Shown: one piece after another, positions 9,139 to 15,492 of the stretch
Layout: every line of letters starts with the position of its first letter
How positions within the stretch are numbered: position 1 is the stretch's first letter
From: CAZOGW01 sp964579415
Lineage (GTDB): Bacteria; Actinomycetota; Acidimicrobiia; Spongiisociales; UBA5794
DNA: 35,290 nucleotides
NCBI GenBank assembly: GCA_964579415.1
Contig: CAZOGW010000020.1
Location: 1-35,290 of the forward strand
Reading direction: 5' to 3'
Notes under the pieces: model-generated
The model's input: only the letters and a program-made list of their open reading frames with translations
What the model was told of the DNA's origin: nothing
Databases searched by the model: none
Position numbers and translations under genes: made by a program

Positions 9139-9146
9139 CCGCCGCC

Positions 9147-9296
9147 CCGCCGCTTCGGGGTAGCTTCTCATCCTCCCCCGCCGCTTCGTCGGGCTGTTTT
9201 CGTCCTCCCCCGCCGCTTCGTCGGGCCGGTTTTCATCCTCCCCCGCCGCTTCGGCGGGCCGGTTTTCATCCTCCCCCGCCGCTTCGGCGGGGGAGG
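9147..9296 (+). terminator. Array of about five tandem terminator-like hairpins (about 33-bp units)
   Basis: Starting nine bases after the LLM stop, a unit of 32-33 bp built on CCCGCCGCTTCGGCGGG is repeated, with copies beginning near 9144 (degenerate), 9176, 9208, 9241 and 9274. Each copy can form a GC stem with a CTT loop. Copies 1-3 are followed by a TTTT run, the form of an intrinsic terminator on the plus strand. The last copy makes a perfect 12-bp stem (9270-9296). One hairpin would be enough to stop transcription, so the tandem amplification is unusual. Confidence 0.75.
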
Positions 9297-9365
9297 TGGA
9301 CGATCGGCACGCCTGACCACACACGACCTGATCGCGTGCACAGTCTTTTGGTGGGCCGATCGGCC

Positions 9366-9442
9366 GGAGGGGGTCTTCGTCCCAGGTCCGTGTTGAGCTT
9401 GCTCGCGAGCCGGCGGAGGGCGCGCGATGAAGACCCCCCTCC
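9366..9442. repeat. Long inverted repeat, about 16-bp arms
   Basis: The arm GGAGGGGGTCTTCGTC (9366-9381) pairs with GATGAAGACCCCCCTCC (9426-9442), with one bulge and one wobble. The arms enclose 44 bases rich in CGCGAGC/GGCGGAGGGCGCGC. It lies in the gene-free region between the LLM and SnoaL-like genes. No protein reading frame here looks real. It may be a structured RNA element or a small repeat element. Confidence 0.55.
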
Positions 9443-9471
9443 CCCTGCCTCCGCAAAGCCTCCGGCAGGGT

Positions 9472-9707
9472 ACTCCCCCCGTCAAAGCCCGGGGGGAGAC
9501 GGAGGTGCTCTCGACCCCGACTCCGCTAGCGCTCCGCCGGGCCCACTCCCCCCGTCAAAGCCCGGGGGGAGAAGAAAAACCCGCCCTCAGCAAGGTCTGC
9601 GGGCGGCCCACTCCCCCCGTCAAAGCCCGGGGGGAGACGGAGGTGCTCTCGACCCCGACTCCGCTAGCGCTCCGCCGGGCCCACTCCCCCCGTCAAAGCC
9701 CGGGGGA
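9472..9707. repeat. Cluster of four 25/26-bp G/C hairpin repeats within duplicated 73-bp blocks
   Basis: The hairpin-forming sequence ACTCCCCCC-GTCAAAGCCC-GGGGGGA occurs at 9472-9497, 9545-9570, 9610-9635 and, one G shorter, 9683-9707. The blocks 9472-9544 and 9610-9682 appear identical over 73 bp, so the cluster is partly a 138-bp duplication. Between copies 2 and 3 lies a different hairpin, CCGCCCTCAGCAAGGTCTGCGGGCGG-like (9582-9606). No credible gene lies here; the long open frames are products of the repeats. The element abuts the end of the SnoaL-like gene on the minus strand. Confidence 0.85.
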
Positions 9708-9724
9708 GACGGGACATGGACCCG

Positions 9725-10168
9725 TCAGGCCCCTGGCAGTCCCGCCTTCCAGGCTTCGACCTGGCGGGCGACGGCGGCGGAGTCGAACCAGGTGTTCTCG
9801 TACACGATGAGCCCGTCCCGGATCTGGAAGAGGTGGAGCATCCGGATCTCCACATAGGCGCCGTCACCGGGCACACCGGCCCACACGCCGTTTACGTGGC
9901 CTGCGGCGATCGACTCGTCGGCCACCCACGTGCCGTCGCCGGAGCAGAACCGCCGCACCGAGTCGAGCCGGATGTCGGGGATCATGTCCATGATGTCGCC
10001 GTACACCGCCCCCACCGCCTCCTTGCCGTGCACCGGACTGAGGGGGTGGGTGATGTCGTCCCAGATGATGTCGTCGGCGTAGGTCTCCAGCGTGCCGGGG
10101 ACGTCGTGGGCGTTCTCGGCGGCGAAGTGGCGTGCCACCACGTCCATCGCCCGGTCGATGGCGTCCAC
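9725..10168 (-). CDS. SnoaL-like / NTF2-fold small protein
   Basis: This 147-aa protein has the pattern of a SnoaL-like polyketide cyclase or NTF2-fold protein. It starts with an N-terminal helix (AMDVVARHFAAENAHDV), then TYADDIIWDDITHP and GKEAVGAVYGDIMDMIPDIRL, and ends with strands IRMLHLFQIRDGLIVYENTWFD. Such proteins are cyclases, isomerases or ligand carriers, and the function here is unknown. The GTG start lies two bases after the stop of the 83-aa gene, which implies translational coupling. An ATG seven codons later is an alternative start. Its end borders the G/C hairpin repeats. Confidence 0.78.
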   Translation of the reverse strand: MDAIDRAMDVVARHFAAENAHDVPGTLETYADDIIWDDITHPLSPVHGKEAVGAVYGDIMDMIPDIRLDSVRRFCSGDGTWVADESIAAGHVNGVWAGVPGDGAYVEIRMLHLFQIRDGLIVYENTWFDSAAVARQVEAWKAGLPGA

Positions 10169-10170
10169 GG

Positions 10171-10422
10171 CTATTCCAGCTCCGCCCAGATGTCGTCCCC
10201 GTCGACCACGGAGTCGGCGAAGTGGTCGTGCATCCACGCCAGGTGGTCCCACCGCGCCGCCACTATCCGCGCCGTGTCCCAAGCCGGCATGTCCTGCTGG
10301 GGGAAGAGCTCCATCAGCGTCGGGTCGACCTCGTAGACATGCTCGAACCGCTGCACGACTCCCGGCGCCACCACCACCGCCTCCGGTGGTTTCTGCGCCT
10401 TAAGACTGAAGCCGATGTACAT
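10171..10422 (-). CDS. Small conserved-looking protein of unknown function (83 aa)
   Basis: This short protein has no recognisable domain. It begins MYIGFSLKAQKPPEAVVVAPG and is rich in acidic and aromatic residues towards the end (WDHLAWMHDHFADSVVDGDDIWAELE). The ATG is supported by AGGAG six bases upstream. The stop is two bases before the GTG of the SnoaL-like gene, so the two are almost certainly one operon. A longer frame to 10497 would begin inside the heptamer repeat and is not favoured. The HxxxH-rich C-terminal part could bind metal, but this is speculation. Confidence 0.65.
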   Translation of the reverse strand: MYIGFSLKAQKPPEAVVVAPGVVQRFEHVYEVDPTLMELFPQQDMPAWDTARIVAARWDHLAWMHDHFADSVVDGDDIWAELE

Positions 10423-10451
10423 GAGAGCTCCTATGGGATCCGGTGCGGGGA

Positions 10452-10502
10452 GGTACTTGGTACTTGGTACTTGGTAGTCGCGGATACCAAGTACCAAGTA
10501 CC
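10452..10502. repeat. Heptamer repeat (3 x GGTACTT) with inverted arm, forming an 18-bp hairpin
   Basis: Three GGTACTT units (10452-10472) and GGTAG are followed by the reverse complement TACCAAGTACCAAGTACC (10485-10502). Bases 10459-10476 pair perfectly with 10485-10502 over 18 bp around an 8-base loop. The hairpin lies 12 bp beyond the stop of the FAD oxidase and upstream of the 83-aa gene. It could therefore act as a terminator or transcript stabiliser, though no T-run follows. Confidence 0.85.
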
Positions 10503-10514
10503 CGCCGCTCGGCG

Positions 10515-12029
10515 CTATGTCTCAGGGTCGGCGTAAGCCATGTCCAACATGTTCTTACCTGGATTCATGATGTTGTTGGGGTCGAGCACCCGCTTGATCT
10601 TCTTCATCACGTCGAAACCGCCGCCCATCTCGATGGGGACGAACTCGGCATCACCTTCTCGGGTGGAGCCGTGGCAGGCGGTGATGGAGCCGCCGTGGCG
10701 GAGGGCTACCTCGGTGATCTCCCGCTTGAACCGCACCCACGCATCCCACTTCTCCTCGTCGAGTTCCTGCTCCCAGATGCCGACGTCGATCTCCACCAGG
10801 TAGTCGCCCCACGGCTTGTAGGCCCCGTTGGTGTAGGCGAACATCCCCCAGTCGTCGAATACGCCGTACTGGTCGATGTAGCGGTCGGCGATGGCGTGCC
10901 ACTCCTCCCGCACCGCCGGGAGGGCGCTGTAGTTGATGGCGGAGTCCTCGCAGTGCCAGCTCATCGGCACCACCCTGCCGTCGCGGAGCCGCCCGTGCAG
11001 CGGCGTGGCGTAGCGGTCGTGGCGGGCGGCCCAGTCGCCCTGCGACACCTCGTCCCCGAGGAAGTCGGCGCCGGAGTCCTTGGCGATCCTCATCAGCCGC
11101 CTGGCTGCCGGCTCCACCTCGGTGGTGGTGCCGTACATGGCGGTGGCCACGACGCAGCGCAACTCCTCGGGCTGGGGAATGTAGGCCTCGTCGTCGCGGC
11201 GCAGGTAGGCCACCTTGCGCTCGTCGAAGAGCACCACCCCGGCCAGCGTCGCCAGGCCGGACTTCGCCATGGCGCCGGTGCTGCGCCACGCGGTTTCGTA
11301 GTCGGGGTAGCCGAAGAAGGCGGAGAACTCCGCCTCGGGCCGGGGCACCAGCTCCAGGGTGGCCTCGGTGACGATGCCCAGCGTGCCCTGGTGACCCATG
11401 AACAGGTGCTTGAGCTGGTAGCCGGTGGACGACTTGCGCAGCTTGCGCCCGCCGCCGTCGCCCACCTCGATGATCTCGCCGGTGGGGAGCACCATCTCGA
11501 AGCTGATCACCAGGTCACGGGTGTGCCCGTAGCGGCCACCGATCAGGGACCATCCGCTGGTGCCGATGCGGCCGCCGACGATGGAGCACGGGTACGACGC
11601 CGGGTTGTCGGGATAGATGACCCCGTACTTGCGCAGCTCCTCGTTCAGCTTGAGCATGTTGATCCCGGGCTGAACGGTGACGGTGCGGTCCTCCATGTCG
11701 ATCTCGAGGATCTTGTTCATCAGCTTGACGTCGACGATGATCCCGCCCCGTGTCGGTACCGCCCCGTCGGCGAGGCCGGTGCCGCCGGCCCGCGAGACGA
11801 TGGGGATGCCGGTGCGGTTGGCCAGCTTCACCACCTCGGAGATCTGCTCCGCCGAGGTGGGCAACACCACCGCGTCGGGGATCATCTGGCCCCACCTGTG
11901 GACGGGGAACGGCGACGGCACCCGGGTGCGGTTGAATCGCGCCGACCGGGACGTGAGCAATCCGGCGTCCCCGACAATGCCCCGTAGCTCGTCGAGGACG
12001 GGATCGGTGAGCGCGACCGCACTGGTCAT
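10515..12029 (-). CDS. FAD-linked oxidase, GlcD/D-lactate dehydrogenase type
   Basis: This 504-aa protein has a PCMH-type FAD-binding domain: PIVSRAGGTGLADGAVPTRGG at about residue 78, then VQPGINMLKLNEELRKYG and IGTSGWSLIGGRYGHTRDLV. The C-terminal FAD-oxidase domain ends KRVLDPNNIMNPGKNM, which is diagnostic for GlcD/D-2-hydroxyacid dehydrogenases. It should oxidise a 2-hydroxy acid and pass electrons to the partner Fe-S protein. The exact acid is not evident. Its ATG overlaps the stop of the Fe-S gene (ATGA), so the two are translated together. A longer frame upstream is antisense-like noise within the Fe-S gene. Confidence 0.9.
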   Translation of the reverse strand: MTSAVALTDPVLDELRGIVGDAGLLTSRSARFNRTRVPSPFPVHRWGQMIPDAVVLPTSAEQISEVVKLANRTGIPIVSRAGGTGLADGAVPTRGGIIVDVKLMNKILEIDMEDRTVTVQPGINMLKLNEELRKYGVIYPDNPASYPCSIVGGRIGTSGWSLIGGRYGHTRDLVISFEMVLPTGEIIEVGDGGGRKLRKSSTGYQLKHLFMGHQGTLGIVTEATLELVPRPEAEFSAFFGYPDYETAWRSTGAMAKSGLATLAGVVLFDERKVAYLRRDDEAYIPQPEELRCVVATAMYGTTTEVEPAARRLMRIAKDSGADFLGDEVSQGDWAARHDRYATPLHGRLRDGRVVPMSWHCEDSAINYSALPAVREEWHAIADRYIDQYGVFDDWGMFAYTNGAYKPWGDYLVEIDVGIWEQELDEEKWDAWVRFKREITEVALRHGGSITACHGSTREGDAEFVPIEMGGGFDVMKKIKRVLDPNNIMNPGKNMLDMAYADPET

Positions 12030-13246
12030 ACCGGCACCCCCCCGAAGTCGAGCCCGGCGGACATCGCAACCAGTTCCATGAGGTCGGCCACGTCGATCTT
12101 CGCGTCGCGCTCCCGGCCCCGGGCGCTGAGGGGACGCTCCGACCACACGCAGGCGCTCACCAGGGTGTCGACGCCCAACTCGGCGGCCTTGTCCATGCGC
12201 CGGCGGCTGATCTCCTCGGTGAGTTCCGGCTTCTCGATGGGCAGGCCGGCGCCACCACCCGAGCAGTAGGACCATTGCGTCACCCGGTCGACGTCCCTGA
12301 ACTCGATCCCGGGGATTGCCGAGAGGATCTTGCGGGGCGACTCCCAGATGCCCTTGCGCTTGTTGAGCCGGCACGGGTCGTGGTACGTGACCACCCTCTC
12401 GACGGGCTCGGTGAGCTGCAGCTTCCCTTCGTCGAGGAGGTCGGCGACCAGTTCGGTTATGTAGAGGAACTCGAAATCGAGGTCGTCCCCGAAGTACGCC
12501 GGGTAGTCCTCGGTGAAGGCGATGTAGTCGTGGGGGTCCATCACGATGATGCGCTTGGCCCCGACAGCACGCCAATCGGCGACGTTGTGCTCGGCGAAGC
12601 GGCGGGCCTGGTCGGCGTAGCCCATCTCGGCGGCAGGGCCTCCGCAGCACCACTGCTCGCGCATCAGTCCGAACTCGACGCCGGCGGCCTGCAGGATCAT
12701 CGCCGTCGCCCGCGACACCGATGTGCGGTAGAAGGCCGCCTCGCAGTCGCAGAAGAGGATGGTCTCACCGCCCACCGGCAGGTCGAGCCCGGCGGCCCAG
12801 TCGGCGACGGTTTCCTGGCTCACCGGGGTGTCGCCGATGACGGGCTCGTTGCTGCGCTCGTCGGTGAGTTGGTTCCAGCGCTGCCACTGCGGCTGGTGGA
12901 TTCCCATGTCCACCGCCAGGGTCCGCATCGCCTTGACCACCTTCACGGTCTCGGTGCGGTTGCGGTAGAAGTCGCCGGTGAACAGCGTGTTGGGGCAGCG
13001 CAGCTCGCAGGCGCCGCACATGGTGCAGTGGACGTAGTCGTCGATGACGTCCTCGACGGTGAGCTCCCCCTGGCCCATGGCGACGATGTTGGCGTGGAAC
13101 GAGGTCGGGGTGTGCTGCTCGTTCCGGGTCACCTGCATCACCGGGCACACCTCCCGGCAGAACTTGTGACCTGAGCTGAAGCAGCCGTAGGCGTTGTTGC
13201 GCCATTCCTCGGCGAACTGCAGTTCGAGGTTGACGTCGGTCGTCAC
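12026..13246 (-). CDS. (Fe-S)-binding CCG-domain protein, GlcF/HdrB-like electron partner
   Basis: This 406-aa protein has an N-terminal ferredoxin-like region and two C-terminal CCG domains. One complete [4Fe-4S] motif is seen (Cys74, 77, 80 and 84: CTMCGACELRCP). The first motif is irregular: Cys22, Cys30 and Cys34, with Ser24 and His27 where cysteines are expected. CCG domain 1 has WCCGGPAAEMG. Domain 2 has HDPCRLNK and YCSGGGAG, with Ser in place of the second Cys. It most likely carries electrons from the coupled FAD oxidase to quinone or another acceptor. The GTG start follows GAGGGAGGG at five bases. Confidence 0.88.
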   Translation of the reverse strand: MTTDVNLELQFAEEWRNNAYGCFSSGHKFCREVCPVMQVTRNEQHTPTSFHANIVAMGQGELTVEDVIDDYVHCTMCGACELRCPNTLFTGDFYRNRTETVKVVKAMRTLAVDMGIHQPQWQRWNQLTDERSNEPVIGDTPVSQETVADWAAGLDLPVGGETILFCDCEAAFYRTSVSRATAMILQAAGVEFGLMREQWCCGGPAAEMGYADQARRFAEHNVADWRAVGAKRIIVMDPHDYIAFTEDYPAYFGDDLDFEFLYITELVADLLDEGKLQLTEPVERVVTYHDPCRLNKRKGIWESPRKILSAIPGIEFRDVDRVTQWSYCSGGGAGLPIEKPELTEEISRRRMDKAAELGVDTLVSACVWSERPLSARGRERDAKIDVADLMELVAMSAGLDFGGVPV

Positions 13247-13348
13247 GCCGGCCCTCCCTCTGTTGGTCCTGGGCCGAATATAGACAACCGGCCCCGCTCC
13301 TCGCGGGCCGTGTCCGAGGTGAGGGGATCGGAACCCGGTACCGATACG

Positions 13349-15427
13349 TCACTCCCCGAGATGCTCCAGGGCGCGATCGGTCCCTGTGCCTCCCACCAGG
13401 TACAGGGTCGGTGTCGAGGTGCTGTCGAGGGCATCGGGGGGGAGCATCGCCTGGAAGCGGGTGGCGCCGGAGTCGTCCCAGGTGCGGGTGACGGCGACGA
13501 TGACGCCGTCGAGGGCGATCGCCAGTACGTGGTCGGCCACCGGAGCGCCCTCGAGCGTGCCCGACATGTAGGCGGGGATCAGGTCGGTGTCCGGATCGGC
13601 CGGCGGGTAGTCCTGATCCACGATCACCTCGGCGCCGGTAGCAGGTGCTGAGGGGAAGGCACGCACCTCGGTGCCGAGCAGGTCCCTGTAGCCGGGGAGC
13701 GCCAGGTCGAATGGGCCGCCACCGCCGAACCACTGCTCGTGGTAGCGCGCCACTTCCAGCTTCTCCTCCCCACTTACGCCGAAGGTGACCGGCCCGCCGT
13801 CCCCCAGCATCGTGCTCGAAGTGCGGGGCGGCAAGACGGGTGCGAACAGGTCGACGCCGTCGGTGGCCCAGGGCACCTCCACACCGAGAACGCCGGCAAC
13901 GGTGGGGAGGACGTCGACGGTCTCGGCGCGATAGTCGGATACCCCGCCGCGGGGCGGGCCGGGCGGCTTCACGAAGAGGGGGATGGCAGCCATGTCGCCG
14001 ACGTTGCTCCCGTTCACGCTGCGCCGCTCCATACCTGGTCGGATCGCGACGCCGTGGTCGGCGACCACCACGATCAGGGTGTCGTGGTAGCTGCCGTGTG
14101 ATTCCAGGGTCCCCACCAGGTCGGCCAGGAAGCCGTCGACATGGCGCGCCTGGAGGAGATGCCGCTGGTAGGACTGCGCCACCAGCCAGGCGTCGTCGGA
14201 CAGCACCGCCGCCTCACCGGGCGGGATCGGCGGCGCCCCATGACGGCGTCCGTCGGGCAGGTATTCCCACGGGCTGTGAGGAAGCAGGACGTGGGCGAAG
14301 TGGAACTCGGCGATGGTCGGGGGGTGGTCGAGCCGACCGAGGAACTCGTCGAGGATCCGTCCCCGGTCGGTGGCCAACTCCCGTCCGAAGTTGCGTGCCA
14401 GGCCGAAGTTGCCTGTGTCGCCCGCTGAGGCGAAGTCTCCCCACCCGCGGTCGACGCCGGGGAGCCAGCCGGTCAGGTCCGTGGGGAGGAGGACATGCCC
14501 GGCGATGACGGACAGGTCGGAGACGAGGGACTGCCACCGTTGACGCGCCGGCAGGTGGGGACGGGTCCCTCCCACGCACACCCCGGGGGGACACAGCGCC
14601 GTCACCGACTCCACAGCCTGCACCTGGTACCCGTCGGCAAGGAGCGTGAACAGGGTGTCGGGGTGGTCGGCGGAGGTGGGGACAGCTCCGGGGGGAGCCT
14701 CGGTCACCCCGGAGAGGATGGCGGGGAGGGCCTGTGCGGTGTTGTCGTGGACACCGACCGCGTTGCGAAACCACGTCCCATCGGCGGCAAGGCGGGCGAA
14801 CCCGGGGAAGAGTTCGCTGCTGATGTTCCCGTCACTGTCGATGAGAGTCGCCAAGGGGAACTCGTCGAAGACGACCATCACCACGGGGACGCCTCCCGCC
14901 ACCGGATCGACCGGCGTCGCCTCCAGCCCGGGGCCCGCGATCAGGCGCGCCACCGGGGTCGCCAGCAGGAACCACCCAGCGACGACGAGAGGCGCGGCGC
15001 CGGCGAACCGCAACGCCGCCCGGAGGCCGGTCCACCGGTGGTAGGCGACCACCGTGGAGAACCCGGCGACGGCCGCCACCACCACCAGGAGCCACCCGGG
15101 CAGGGTGAGGGTTGGGATGGCCTTCGACACCGCCACGGCCAGCAAGGCCCCGGAAACGGCGAGGACCAGGGAGTGGAGCCAGTTGCCGGCCCGGTCGTTC
15201 ACCCTGCCTACCAGGGCGACAACGGCGGCGAACCAGAGCGGGACGGCAATCCCTACGAGGAGCCCGACGAGGACGGCATCCGAGACAGGCGCACCTCGCG
15301 CCACGAAGAACGTCGGGGTCCGCCCCAGCAGATCGAGGAGTGGCTGCGACAACGCCAGCGCCACCACGGCCGCGGTCGACAGGAACCGATCGGCGGTTCC
15401 GATGGCGCCCGTCCCCCCGTTGTCCAT
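13349..15427 (-). CDS. Membrane-anchored sulfatase-like hydrolase/transferase (alkaline phosphatase superfamily)
   Basis: This 692-aa protein has about five N-terminal membrane segments (residues 15-35, 50-75, 85-103, 110-128 and 142-162) and a large external domain. The domain starts VVMVVFDEFP (metal Asp188) and continues to DNTAQALPAILSG, where Thr230 is the likely nucleophile. Later come HFAHVLLPHSPW and VVVADHGVAIRPG, the metal-site Asp-His. The Cys/Ser-x-Pro-x-Arg signature of formylglycine sulfatases is absent, so it may be a phosphoryl transferase or hydrolase acting on lipids or cell-wall sugars. AAGGAGG six bases upstream sets the ATG. It lies 65 bp after the HTTM gene on the same strand, probably as the last gene of that operon. 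Confidence 0.83.
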   Translation of the reverse strand: MDNGGTGAIGTADRFLSTAAVVALALSQPLLDLLGRTPTFFVARGAPVSDAVLVGLLVGIAVPLWFAAVVALVGRVNDRAGNWLHSLVLAVSGALLAVAVSKAIPTLTLPGWLLVVVAAVAGFSTVVAYHRWTGLRAALRFAGAAPLVVAGWFLLATPVARLIAGPGLEATPVDPVAGGVPVVMVVFDEFPLATLIDSDGNISSELFPGFARLAADGTWFRNAVGVHDNTAQALPAILSGVTEAPPGAVPTSADHPDTLFTLLADGYQVQAVESVTALCPPGVCVGGTRPHLPARQRWQSLVSDLSVIAGHVLLPTDLTGWLPGVDRGWGDFASAGDTGNFGLARNFGRELATDRGRILDEFLGRLDHPPTIAEFHFAHVLLPHSPWEYLPDGRRHGAPPIPPGEAAVLSDDAWLVAQSYQRHLLQARHVDGFLADLVGTLESHGSYHDTLIVVVADHGVAIRPGMERRSVNGSNVGDMAAIPLFVKPPGPPRGGVSDYRAETVDVLPTVAGVLGVEVPWATDGVDLFAPVLPPRTSSTMLGDGGPVTFGVSGEEKLEVARYHEQWFGGGGPFDLALPGYRDLLGTEVRAFPSAPATGAEVIVDQDYPPADPDTDLIPAYMSGTLEGAPVADHVLAIALDGVIVAVTRTWDDSGATRFQAMLPPDALDSTSTPTLYLVGGTGTDRALEHLGE

Positions 15428-15492
15428 ACCGCGCCTCCTTGCTGGCGGCAGCGGCACCCTATCCCTGACGGCGTCCCTATGACACCGGCGGC

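Noticed and set aside
9472..9707. CRISPR array
   Set aside because: The intervals between repeats are themselves repeated, the repeats are simple G/C hairpins, and no cas genes are present.
8706..9857. Long plus-strand frame across the LLM end and repeat island
   Set aside because: It is an alternative frame of the LLM gene plus translated hairpin repeats (PPPPLRRAG units); no protein features.
10443..11987. 514-codon plus-strand frame opposite the FAD oxidase
   Set aside because: Antisense shadow rich in HVDGDG-type dipeptides; the minus-strand FAD oxidase has full domain support.
13247..13348. Promoter for the Fe-S gene (TATATT-like stretch)
   Set aside because: No acceptable -35 at proper spacing was found; the region must hold a promoter but I cannot place it.
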